From Chlorella sorokiniana (taxonomy: Eukaryota > Chlorophyta > Trebouxiophyceae > Chlorellales > Chlorellaceae): DNA of 64,000 bases. The notes under the pieces were generated by a model. It had not been told where the DNA came from and made no database searches. It worked only from the letters and a program-made list of their open reading frames with translations. The translations under genes and the position numbers were made by a program. The stretch lies in assembly GCA_025917655.1 (NCBI GenBank), contig CP084619.1, positions 3,887,001 to 3,951,000 on the forward strand, given 5' to 3'. Shown here in pieces: positions 43,328 through 53,508 of the stretch. The first letter of the stretch is position 1. The number at the start of each line of letters is the position of its first letter.

Positions 43328-45500
43328 GGGGGGGGGGGGCCGGCGGCGGGGGGGGCATGGGCTCAGCGGCCATCTTGGCAGGCAGCAAGGATGCCCTTCA
43401 TTTGCGCAGTCGCATCAACCACTTGCGGCAGCCCGGCATGTGATCGACCTCAACCTTGGCTCACCACCGGCCTGTTGAGGATGCGATGGAAGATAATTTG
43501 GTCGGAGGAGCCCCAAAAGGGGGAAGCCTGCAGCAGCAGGCCAGGCGGCGGTGCAGCGCCTCTGGGCAGCAGCACGGTCAACGCTGACGTTCGGGTCTGC
43601 CATGCCGCCAGTGCGCAGAGATCGCAGGAAGCAGCTCGAGCTATGACAACGTGCAGGCTTTTGGTTGCTGCGCCGGCAGGGTCGCAGTCTTCACCCCGCA
43701 CGTGGCAGTCCTCACTCACCTGACAGCAGCACATAAGCGATGGTGCCCACAGACCAGGCATCCGCCTCAAAGCTGTAAGCGCCCTTCAGCACCTCAGGGG
43801 CCACATAGTATGCTGACCCAACGCGGCTGCAGCGCACAGACGGCGTGTGGGGGGGGGTGTGGGGGAGGGGGAAGGGACCAGGGGCCAGCATGTTGCGACG
43901 TGCACAGAAGCAGTGACGGCGTGGCAGCTTACTGGCGACACAGCCGCCCCTGTGCGTGCGCCTCACCGGGCCCACCCTACCCGTCCCCACCTGTGGAAAA
44001 TGCCATCCCCTCCTCGCACAAACTTGGCCAATCCAAAGTCGATGGCCCGCAGGTTGTTCGCCGACAGCTCCCCGGGGTGCAGCAGCAGGAAGTTCTCGGG
44101 CTTGAGGTCTGCAGGCAGGGGAGCAGCGACCGGTGGAGCTGCTCAGCTGAAATATCGTGGCCCGTTTGGCGCCCCCTCTGCCGTTGCGAGCTCGCTACAA
44201 GCGGCCGAATGCCACCGCGCACCCCTGTGTATGATGCCCTTGCCGTGGCAGTGCTGGATCACCGACAGCACGGCGGCGGTGATGGACGCGGCGTCTGCCT
44301 CGGTGAAGAACTTGCGCTCGATGACCACGTCAAACAGCTCGCCGCCCAGGCACGCCTCCTGCCGTGGGGTGGAACAGAAGCAGCTGCAGTTGTGCAATGC
44401 AAAGCATGGCACAGGCAGCCGCCCACCCAGTGGCGGCAGCCCAACAGCAGTCCATGGCGCTGCGGGAGGCTGCAGGCCGCTGTCGGCCTGTAGGCTCCCC
44501 ACACCCTCAGCCCTGCTGGCTCCCGGTGGCTGCAGCCTGCAGGGGAGCGCCAGCCCCGCCCGCCTCCCTCCCAGCGCCGCCGCGCCGCAGCCGAGCGCAG
44601 CCGCGGCGCCTGCTCACCATGACTATGAAGATGTGGGAGGCGTCCTCCCACACCTCATGCAGGGCCACCACGTTTGGGTGGTCACACACCTGCAGCAGGA
44701 GCAGCACACCTGGCGCCACATGGACAACAACACTAGCCAGCATGCAGCTATGGAGCAGAGCAGGCAGGGACTGCATGCCAGCAGCTGGACAGACACAGAA
44801 TCATGAGGAGGATGGGGTGGTCGGCGATGGTTCCGCAACATCTACTGGTGCGGTGCCGTCAAGCGGCGGCATGCTGGCACAGCCAGCCCAGCTCCGCTCA
44901 CCGCCGCCAGCACCAGGATCTCCTCCACGGCTTCCTCCCGCTCATACTCGGGGTGCAGCTTGTCCAGCGCCTTGATGGCGACAAACTCGCCGGTGTGCTG
45001 GTTGCTACAAAGATAGGTGACCCCGTAGTAGCCTGCAGCATGCGAGTAAGCGTGGTAGGCGAACGGGCAACATCAGCAGCCTCAAATGCGTGATCTGCGG
45101 CCCATATGATAGCCTGTGAAGCACAAAAGTTCTCAAATACCACCGTCCTGCTGCGCACCTGTCCCAAGGACCCTGCAGGGAGGTCAGCAGAAGTTGAGGT
45201 ATACTAGATCTCAAAATGTGACAGCGTTCGCCATCAGCGCATTACATGCAAACACCGCCAAGCCTGCGAGGCCGCCCTCTGGGAAGCGGCCTAAGACCGG
45301 CGGCGCGCTGCCAACGCTGGCGACAAGCTTGAACTGCGTCACCCTTGGCGGCGCAACGAGAGCTCACTTGATGAAGCGGTAGCACGTGTGGGGATCCTCA
45401 AAGTGCCAGGGTTTGCCGTGAAGGGCCTCACTGCCAGGTGCCTCATCCTTCCACCCTCGACACCTGGGGGAGCGCTGGGCCTGGACCATCTGGATAACAA
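39342..45500 (-). CDS. Calcium-dependent protein kinase (CDPK) with extended EF-hand region and Ser/Pro tail
   Basis: Ser/Thr kinase fused to calcium sensors. Kinase blocks (minus strand): [67 protein letters not shown] joined to [44 protein letters not shown] and [16 protein letters not shown]. These are typical CDPK sequences with catalytic Asp and DFG present. A junction region ([19 protein letters not shown]) precedes EF-hand loops [12 protein letters not shown] and [12 protein letters not shown], plus two weaker hands. Further EF-like segments follow at 40.4-41.0 kb: [26 protein letters not shown] (canonical) and [11 protein letters not shown]. The last is an ~280-residue Ser/Pro-rich tail with repeated PPSPI.L.P motifs. 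One frame break at 40680-40684 (AAAAA on plus) sits inside the canonical EF loop. The 5' exon is uncertain (~45.4-45.8 kb). It could instead be two genes, split near 41.5 kb. Confidence 0.68.
43291..43339. repeat. (GT)n tract followed by a 15-base G run, in a CDPK intron
   Basis: Pure GT dinucleotides from 43291 run directly into a homopolymer of about 15 G ending at 43339. It is preceded by GTGG repeats (43266-43286). It lies in an intron of the minus-strand CDPK. The length of the G run is likely unreliable. Confidence 0.9.
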
Positions 45501-45885
45501 ATTTACTTGCACTGATTTGTAGTTCTAAATTAGGTGATGCCCGGCAGCGCCGCCTTGAGGGTGCTCGCACCCCTTCCCCAGCTGCCGACGACCGACAGCA
45601 TGAAAACCTCGATGAAACTTCACAATTTGATGCGTCGTAGGTCAAATATGTATGACAACGTGCCCAAACCCCTTGCATTGCTAAATCCCGCTGACTTGCG
45701 CTTGACAGGTGGGTAGGCGTGGCCACGCGTGGCTTGTGCCATGTGCGTGATTCTCGCCGAACTGTCGCATCGAGGGTTGTGCCTGGATCATCTCTTATCA
45801 TCAGCACAACTGCTGTATGCTGGACCCAGCCCCAGCCCTCGTGTAGCTCTCCTGCCGCTTTTACAGGAGTTTCTAGACCGTGGTC
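45501..45885. promoter_or_regulatory. Divergent intergenic region, CDPK / MoxR ATPase
   Basis: Lower-GC stretch of a few hundred bases between the 5' region of the CDPK (-) and the MoxR start (+, 45886). The exact CDPK start is unresolved, so part of this may be its first exon. No element identified. Confidence 0.35.
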
Positions 45886-48800
45886 ATGTCTGCGATCACT
45901 TTTTCATTGAAATATGCTGCACAGGGGGCAAACCGCCTGCGCAGCGCTGCTGGAGCAAGGCGCAGCTTTTCCCAGCGACCGCACCAGCCCTCCCCAGCCG
46001 GCTTTAAGGGGCGACACGCATCCGTACAAGCATCTGCCGATCAAGGCAAGCTTGGCAGGGCCGCCCAGCAACAAAAGCCCTCGCCGCCGATCCCCTGCTG
46101 CCGCCCACCCTGCCAGCGCGCGCTGCCCCCTGCAGGCGCAGCGGAATCGCGGCTGAGCCAGCTGCAGCAGCGCGAGGCGGAGTACAAGAGCCAGCTGGAT
46201 TCGCTGAAAGCGGCGGCGCTGGAGGCCAACGCCGCCGCGCTCTCCGCCGCCGCCGCCGCCGCCAGCACCTCGGGACGCTTGTCGGCCGAGGCTGGCGGCG
46301 CCGACCTTGCGGGGCTGCGGCAGCGCCTGGAGTCGGCAGTGGCGGCCATGCAGCAGGGCCTGGTGGAGCGCGACACGGAGGTGCGCCTGCTGCTGCTGGC
46401 GGCTCTGGCAGGCGAGCACATTCTGTACATCGGCCCCCAGGCACCGCTAAGTCGGAGCTCGGCCGCCGCCTCTCCCGCCTCTGCCACGGCTCCTACTTTG
46501 AGCGCCTGCTCACCCGCTTCTCGGTGCCCGAGGAGCTGTTCGGGCCGCTGTCCATGCGGGCGTTGGAGGAGGACATGTATGTGCGCCAGACGCGGGGTGA
46601 GAGCCAGCAACGGGCGCCGGGATGCAGCGGCTTAGCTGCAGCGCGCTCGGTCTGCGGGCAGGGCACCGTCGCTGTTCTTGCAGCAGATGACAGTCCGGCA
46701 TCCGCTCGTGACTTTACAGACCATGCAGCTAGTCCCATCCGTGCATGCCAGCCCTGCTCGCCCTGCATGCTGCATGCCCCATGCCGCGGCGCTCACACAC
46801 CCATACCACCCGCCCACCCACACCATCCCACCCCGGCCCCCCCGCCCCTGATCCTGCCTCGCAGCTATCTGCCTGAGGCTACCGTGGCTTTTGTGGACGA
46901 GATCTTCAAGGCCAACTCCGCCATCCTCAACACCCTGCTCACCCTGCTGAACGAGCGGCTGTTCGACAACGGCGCCTCGCGTGTGCGCGTCCCGCTGCTC
47001 TGCCTGGTGCGCGCGGGATGGGTGTGTGGCGTGGCGCGCGGGGAACTGTAGCAGCTTTTAACCGGGGCAAGCATTGCGTGAGGGAGGGGAGGGAGTGTGT
47101 GTGAGCTTTGTCTGTGTGCCTGGGGCCTCGCACAGCGCACCTGGTGCCCGCACTGGCCAGCCCTGTTGGGCAGTCGATCAACCTCCCCTCTAACCTGCTG
47201 CTTCACCCCTCCCCCTGCCTCACATCCGCTCGCGGTTGACCCCCTGAACAGCCCCCTTTAACCCCCACCCCCACCCACCCCCCGCCCCCAGGTGGGTGCC
47301 TCCAACGAGCTGCCGGAGAGCGAGGAGCTGGATGCGCTCTACGATCGCTTCCTGCTGCGCCGCCAGGTGTCCCAGGTGTCGCAGGCCGGCCTGCTGGAGA
47401 TGCTGGCCAACGGCGGCGGCCGCAAGCAGGTGGGGGTGGGTTGTTTGTGTTTATGCGTGTGCATGTGCGCGCATGTGTGCAAGCGTGGACTGGCCGGTGG
47501 ATGGACAGATGGGGAGGGTGTGTGCACCACACGAGGTGGAGGGCAACATTGCTGTGGCTCCGCTCCCCCTTGCTGGACAGGCCATCGCGCTGCGCAGCCC
47601 CGGCACGCCTGAGAGCAGCGACGACGAGGCGCTGGCGCCGCTGCTGTCCGAGGACGACTTCCTGCTCACGCGGGAACGGGCGCTGGAGGCGGTGGAGGTG
47701 CCCGCAAGCGTGCTGCAGCTCATCGCCGACTTGCGCACGTACCTGCAGGTGGGGGCGGGGAGGAGGCAACAAACGTGGCCTGACGCGAGGAGCCGTAGCG
47801 GCGGCTCCGCTAGCGCAGCCCCGGCGGCTGCCTTCGTGCAAGGGCTGCTTCTTGGCCAAGCTGGTTCCTGGTTCACGGTCTTGCTGCCATTCGCCCCCAC
47901 TCCTTGCGGGTTCACGTTCAACCCTGCACGTGCGCGCCCCCGAAAGCATGCACACCACCATCACCCACACGCAGGACAAGTGCGAGCCGCCTGCGTACGT
48001 GTCCGACCGGCGCCTGGTCAAGGCGGTGGCGCTGATGCAGGTGGCGGCCTACACGTGCGGCCGCTCCCGCGTCGCCCCTACGACTGCCTGCTGCTGCGCC
48101 ACGTGCTGTGGCAGCGGCCCGAAGAGAGCGAGCGCGTCTACGACTGGCTGCTGAGGTGGGGTGCTGAGCCAGGGGCTGCTGTGGCACAGCGGCGGCAGGG
48201 CCCGCCGCGGCCGCCTTGGCTGCGCGGATCCAGCGTCGTAAGGAGCGCTTGCACACACGGAGCACGGATCCGTGGCTGCGCCTCACCCGCGCCCCGCGCC
48301 TCTGTTCCCCGCGCTCCCTGCTTCCTGCAGCAACCTTGCGTCCGACGACGGCCTGCAGCAGATGCAGTACCTGCTGGGGGCATGTTTGGCCGAGCCTGCA
48401 AGTCGCTGGGCAGCGCCGAGGAGCTGGGCAAGGTGGCGGCGGAGGTGGGGGACCTGCGGGAGGCGCTGACCGACAAGCTGGCGGGGCTGCTGGCGACGGC
48501 GGCCGGCGGCTTCCCGCCGTTAGCGACAACCTGTGGCTGGGGCAGGACGAGGCGCAGGTACGGGCCTCGTCCGGAGCCCACGCATGCACGCTGTCTCCCT
48601 GGCCGAGTGTCTGCCTGGTGTTTGCCCACAGAATCGGTGGTCCCTTGAAGCTTGCACCCAGACCAAAGAGGCGCTGTCTTGTCCTCCGCCGACCGGCTCC
48701 AGCGGCGGCCTTCCCACCATCCACTGTGCTGCCTGGCTGCCATGCCGTGCAGGCCATCGAGTCTGCCCTGGCCCCCAAGCTGGAGAAGACCAAGGCTGCG

Positions 48801-49957
48801 GTGGAGGAGCTGCTGTTTGAGGTGGTCACGCTGGAGGTGGGTGCCCCTGGTGTCGCGAGTGGTGGGGAGTGGGTGGCGGAATGGGGGTGGTGGGGTGGTG
48901 GGGGCGCATCAGCCTGTCCGCAACGAGCGCGCTTGGCAAAGACTTTGGCGGCCTCGTGGCCTTCTTTCGCGCTATAATCAATGCGGAGCGGGGGCGGCGT
49001 CTCGACAGGCTGCTCAGCCCCGGCAGAGGCCGCATCATGCTGCGCACGTGACAGCGCATGCGGCAAGTGTGGCTGCAAAGCCCCTCAATTGGGCTGCACG
49101 CGTGCCAGGCCGGTGTGCTGATGCGGGGGCCGGCATTGTTGCGCAGGTGGCACTGCAGAACAATGCCACAGCGCTGGACCTGGCGCAGCTGCTGCCGCAG
49201 CGCTGGCACGCCTTCTTACGCTGACCTCCCCACCCCGTCCCGCCCCTGCTGGGCGCCCAGCACAACCTAGGTAGCCCCTGCCGCAGAGCTGTCTTAGGGG
49301 CTCCAGCCTGTTGCCACCTGCGCCCCCCCGGCCCCCACCCACGCCGCGCCTGACCAGCGGCCTGCCGGCCCGCTCCTCTCGCCCGTGCGTGTAGGTGTTG
49401 GTGAAAACGGGGCTGAGGCGGTGCTGGTAGCTGAGATCATGCCCGCCCAGTGGGCTCGCTTCCTGCGCAACGCGCCGCCTGAAGCGACGCAGCTGCGGCC
49501 GTACGCCCGGCCCAGCGCCTGAGGGCCCCAGCAGGGCAGCCACACCGCCAAAAACAACCTTCATGCTCGCATAGCTTCCACCCCCTTTCACCTCTCAGCA
49601 GCTGCCGAAGCTTTGGCCGTCAACATCAGACAGCCCCCTCTGTGGATCACGCCTTGCGTCCCCCTGCACCTGAGAGTGCCTGCTCCACCCTGCTGCAACC
49701 CTGTCCTCGTGCCGGAGCAGGCTGCTGTGCGGCGTGACGTGCCACCGGCCATCCTGGCGGAGGCGATGCCACGTCACTTCAGCGATTTTGTCCGCAACGG
49801 TCCCATGGACAAGATACGTCCGCTGGGCACCACCCCCGCACCGCAGCGTGCGCAGCAGCGCTACGCCGCGCCCCAGACCTTCACCTCTGGCACCTCCACC
49901 GCCGTCTACTACCCGCCGCAGCAGCCGCAGCAGCCAGGCGGGGAGTGGCAGGCCTAG
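45886..49957 (+). CDS. MoxR/RavA-type AAA+ ATPase, plastid-targeted
   Basis: AAA+ chaperone-like ATPase of the MoxR family, RavA subgroup. Start at 45886: MSAITFSLKYAAQ followed by a basic Ser/Arg-rich stretch, a good transit peptide. An Ala-rich coiled coil (SRLSQLQQREAEYKSQLD) is followed by LVERDTEVRLLLLAALAGEH. The Walker A motif is broken at 46434-46438 (CCCCC); one added C gives the family sequence GPPGTAKSEL. Then FERLLTRFSVPEELFGPLS, Walker B ATVAFVDEIFK, sensor LVGASNELPESEELDALYDR (Arg finger), VPASVLQLIADLRTYLQ, VSDRRLVKAVALMQVAAY, a second break at 48075-48078 (CCCC) before YDCLLLRHVLWQRPEE, and a C-terminal coiled coil (KLEKTKAAVEELLFEVVTLE). The last ~800 bp hold three related modules (see findings). 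A stop at 49222-49224 could be the true end if the others are not used. About ten exons. Confidence 0.8.
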
Positions 49958-50129
49958 CAGCGCGAACGCCTCACGCGCCCGTTCTCCTTGCGTTTCTCGT
50001 CCCACCTTCTGCGTCGCTCTGCTCCTGCCCTGCTTCTGTATTTTCATTCAGTCATCACTGCCATTCTTTCCTTTGTCATTGCTCTGCGCAAAAGTGGTAG
50101 GTTGAGAGGCTCTGTGCACAAGGGTGGTG

Positions 50130-50899
50130 TCAGGAGGCATCAGCTGGTGAGGTATCCACTGCTCCAGGGCACCACGGGCCCTTGTGCAAAGAAAGCGGGC
50201 TGCTGGCCGGGGCCAGATCCTGCTTCTTGAGGCTGCAGGAGCCCTGTTCATATATCCTGCCGGAGCCATCATCACTGCGGAGGGAAGAAAGGGCTTTTGG
50301 TAAGTGTTGGGGCCTGCAACTTCGGTTGCCTCCTTCCAGGTCGGGTAGCGTTCGCAAAGCAATCTGCTGATTGCTGCTCGGCTCACTCACCAGCCCCCGG
50401 ACACAGGGCAATGTACAAACACGTTGCAGCCCTGCTGCTGCTGGCAGCGTGTGCAGCAGCCGGCGGTGTTGGGCACGCCGCGCAGATTGCTGATCACGTC
50501 GCCGCGTGCGTTGAAGTTTGGCAGGAGCACGCACTGCCCTGGAGGCAAGCCAGCTGGCGCAGACCCAGTAGCAGCGGCGGATGGGGGCGGTGTGGAGGCT
50601 GCAGCCTCTGGCGACGGCGGTGAGGCTTGGGCGGGAGCAGGTGAGGAGGGCTCGGGTGCTGGCGGAATCAGCGTCTGCACAGCAGCCTCGGGCGCAGGCG
50701 GGGATGGCGGCTGCGGCGGGGCAACCTCGGCTGCCGGTGCTGGGCCTGGGGAGGCGGGTGGCTGAGTTCCAGGGACTGGGAGGGCCAGCTGGGAGGGCCT
50801 GGCAGCAAGAGAGCACCCAGCAGAAGCTGTCAGCAGCAGGGTTAGTAGGGCAAGCCCAGATGAGTTTCTCTTGGGTGACGGGCACACCATGGTGCTCAT
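50130..50899 (-). CDS. Secreted protein with Pro-rich linker and PAN/Apple-like domain
   Basis: Two exons: 50899-50391 and 50274-50130, GT-AG, in phase, no frame break. The N-terminus MSTMVCPSPKRNSSG is followed by the hydrophobic LALLTLLLTASAG and CSLA, a signal peptide. A ~100-residue linker rich in Pro, Ala and Ser (PPSPPAPEAA, PPAPEPSSPAPAQ) follows, as in algal wall glycoproteins. The C-terminal domain has the PAN/Apple Cys pattern: GQCVLLPNFN, NTAGCCTRCQQQQGCNVFVHC, then across the intron GGCDDGSGR, QGSCSLKKQ and GPWCPGA. This fold binds carbohydrate or protein outside the cell; ligand unknown. The intron was chosen because it rebuilds the conserved HCP..GGCDDG join. Start could also be at 50890. 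Tail-to-tail with the MoxR gene and divergent from the coiled-coil gene at 51602. Confidence 0.76.
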
Positions 50900-51601
50900 T
50901 TCAAGTATGTTTTCCACGACAGGAACTATACTCGAGGCGTGCCAGCATTTTTGAGAAGAAAAGGGCCCAAAGGCGGGCGGCGGCAGTGGCGGGACAGGGC
51001 GCCGTCCTGGTCTGATGGCCACGCAGGCTCCCAGACCCCAATATATGGCGCCCTCGCTTCAGGAATCGTTGTCCTGCCTGTCAATTACAATGCCTTGTCC
51101 AACTTGACCCGTCACGCTATTTACACTCCAGTGAAAGGCTCATTGCCTCTCGGCTGCCTCTTCTGCCGGGGACCGCGGGCCACCCAGTGCACATTTTGTC
51201 TTGTGCGGAAGCTGCTTCGACCCGGCCTTGCTGCGTGATAGAGAGGGCTGCCGAGCAGCACGCTCCTCTGGAAGCTGTGCGTTGCCCGCGCTTCCCGCCT
51301 GAACCACGCGTGCAAGTGTTGGATGAAGGGTTCTAGCGTGGTTACTGCAATGCTCAAGCCAGCGGTGGGTATGCGCCTCGCGGCGCCTGGGTGCCCCGCC
51401 GCTCGGCGCCCTCTTCGCGGAGGCCCCTGCCGCGCCGGCGCTTGGCGGTTTGACGACCTGACCACCTCTCCCACAGGTGTGCCACTGAAAAATGCGGCCT
51501 GTGCAGCACCGCTCTGCCTTGTGCTTTACGGGTCCTCGCATCCTGCTTTACACGCCTGCTTTACCACACTCCGGGAAGCAGATGCCGCGAGCCTGACCGC
51601 C
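50900..51601. promoter_or_regulatory. Divergent intergenic region, PAN protein / coiled-coil membrane protein
   Basis: About 700 bp between divergent starts. Frames here (for example 51323 on, +) have no domain and no clear splice into the next gene, though an upstream 5' exon of the latter cannot be excluded. Promoters expected; none defined. Confidence 0.35.
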
Positions 51602-52423
51602 ATGTCAACTGTGGACCAGCTGTGGGCGGAGCAGATGCGCGCCATGGAGCGCGCCCAGTCTGAGATGGCCGAGATGCAACGCATGGTGAGCGCAATGGCC
51701 AAGCTCATACTGCGTGCCCGGCCTGTGCTGCTCTGTGCAGCTGCGCTGCCGCCGCTCCTCCCAGCTCATTGACACTACCCTTGCCCTTCCCTCAACACAG
51801 ATGGACCAGCGGTTTGAAGCAGCGCAGCGGGACGCGGATGCGCTGCAGCGGGCGGGCACGAGCGGGCGGCAGCTGCAGCAGGAGCAGCTGGTTGGGCCGG
51901 GCGGGCCGTGCGGCTACCGCTGGCAGCGATCCGAGCGGCAGGAGGGGCCAGGTGGGCAAGCGGTGGGATTGCTGCAACAACGATTTCTTTAAGCGGAGGC
52001 TGTCTGCGAGTGTGGACGCCCGGCGTGTGGGTGTCTAGCAACCTCAGCAGCTGGGCCCCGCTCCTCCTTCCTGCTGCAGGCGGCTCCTTCCGTGCCTACC
52101 ACTCGGAAAGCTTCACCGTCATTGGGGTGCCGCCCAGCGGCTGCAGCACGTACGCCCAGCCTGCCGCCGCGCAGTTTGGCGGCCTGGCGGGAGCGCCGCT
52201 GCTGGCGGTGGCGGCCCTGGTAGGGTTTTGGGCGGCCGCCGTGGCGCGTTTCCACCAATGTTTCCACCTCACCATCTACAAGGAGCAGCACCGCTGGTGG
52301 CTGCTGCTGCTCTGGCCCCTGCTGCTCCTGTTCTCGTCCGAATTCAGGCAGCAGTTCCTGGCAGCGGTGCGCGGGCGGCAGGCCGGGCCCGACGGCGGCG
52401 ACGGCTTCGTACCCAGCAGCTGA
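51602..52423 (+). CDS. Coiled-coil membrane protein, family member 1
   Basis: Exons 51602-51685, 51801-51951, 52080-52423; 579 nt, 192 residues, all junctions GT-AG and in phase. N-terminal amphipathic coil (MSTVDQLWAEQMRAMER, then FEAAQRDADALQRA), a Gly-rich loop, and a middle segment SFRAYHSESFTVIGVPPSG with one Cys. C-terminal membrane region in two helices: LLAVAALVGFWAAAVA and WWLLLLWPLLLLFSS, separated by FHQCFHLTIYKEQHR. The tail is basic then Gly/Asp-rich, ending FVPSS. No named family recognised. Fragments of its last exon recur at least three more times over the next 4 kb, so it is the apparent intact parent of a local duplication cluster. A TGTAA poly(A)-type signal is present at 52488-52492, 65 bases past the stop. 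Confidence 0.66.
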
Positions 52424-52487
52424 TGCTCTCTGCTTGATTTGTGCTCCTTGCCTCCCTTCGCACTGTGTTGTACTGTACCTGTATGAC

Positions 52488-52492
52488 TGTAA
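52488..52492 (+). terminator. TGTAA polyadenylation-type signal
   Basis: TGTAA is the usual near-upstream poly(A) element of green-algal nuclear genes. This one lies 65 bases after the stop of the 51602 gene, at a typical distance. Confidence 0.45.
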
Positions 52493-52568
52493 ACGATCAG
52501 CGAATCCTCATGCGAAGGTCTTACGGCAAATTTTGCAAATCACAGCAGGCTTTGTACCGACCATTCCA

Positions 52569-52776
52569 GGAAGTGAGCACTGAGCCGCCCCAAGGGCCTT
52601 GAGCCCCGCCCTGCATCTCCAGAAAGCTGTTATCGCAGGGTGCTCGCCCGGGAAGGCCCCTGTTAGCCCGTGGGATGGCCTCCCAGGCAAGCAGGACAGG
52701 AGCGGGAGGCGGCGGGGCACCCTGCGGCGGCGGTATCAGCAGGCAAGGAGTGCTTCACTTGTGCATGGCCATCCTC
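52569..52776 (+). repeat. Segmental repeat R, copy 1 (decayed MnSOD leader)
   Basis: Shares with R2 (55311) and R3 (56799) the order ggaagtgagcactgagccgc, aagggccttg, gccctgca, gggtgctcgcc, gggaaggcccctg, cccgtgggatggcctcccag. It ends with gtgcatggccatc, the same start-codon context as MnSOD at 57017, but the frame then runs to a stop within a few codons. So it is a duplicated MnSOD 5' region without the gene. Confidence 0.8.
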
Positions 52777-53508
52777 ATTCGCCCGGTATGATTCGATTTG
52801 CTTTACGATTGCAATGGGATCGTAACAAGCAGGCGTGTCGCCCACAACATAAATTTTGACAGACTATTCAGCAAACCAACTTCTGCAAATGCAGTTACAA
52901 TACAATTCGGAGATGTCAAGTTTGACTTTACGGGTGGTTTCAATGTCTCCTGGTCGTGCCATTCGCTGAACGAGGCGTCCTGCAGCGGTACACCTGTGGT
53001 GCGATGCTGGTGTACAACCAAATCCACCGTTTCCTTCCTGAGGACGAAGTTCGCCAACCCCACCGCCTTCGACCCAGAGCTCTCCGAGCATCAACCGCTA
53101 GCAGGCAGAACCTGAGGTGAGGGCCAAAGCAGGCGAGGGGTGGGCGTTTGCGGACCTCAGGGGCTACAGTTCGGCTTCAAGTTGCGAGTTGCGGTCGGAC
53201 GCGAGCTCAGCGGGCATTCTGCTGCCTGTGCGGGTGACCATGATGGGCTTGAAAGCCTTCCTCCTCTGGTTTGCTGGTGTCCTTGCCGCAGGAACAAGCA
53301 TGATCCAGGCCTGCCTTCGTGGCGTAGTTCGTGGACAGACGTGGCGCACTTTGGCGCCTGCCGGTGGACGCTCTGCTTGTCCGCCTGGCTACCTACCTCA
53401 GCTTTCAACAGCTGTCTCCAAGGTGGGAGGTCTGGGGGCGCTCTGGTACCATGCATTTGCGTAGAGCTGCTCTTGTATGTGAGTGTGCGTATCAGCTCGC
53501 TCGCCGCC
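52777..53508. other. Low-GC spacer without a supported gene
   Basis: Clearly AT-richer than the surroundings between about 52790 and 53080, with frames on both strands (for example 52803-53063 minus, starting MGLANFVLRKETVDLVVHQ). None has a recognisable domain or intron structure. May be an insertion between repeat copy R1 and the next family member. Confidence 0.3.

Noticed and set aside
43250-43723. Plus-strand frame containing runs of Val-Cys (VCVCVCVC)
   Set aside because: Translation of the (GT)n microsatellite in a CDPK intron; not a metal-binding protein.
52803-53115. Overlapping open frames on both strands in a low-GC spacer, considered as a transposon remnant
   Set aside because: No transposase, reverse transcriptase or integrase motif and no terminal repeats seen; left as unexplained spacer.
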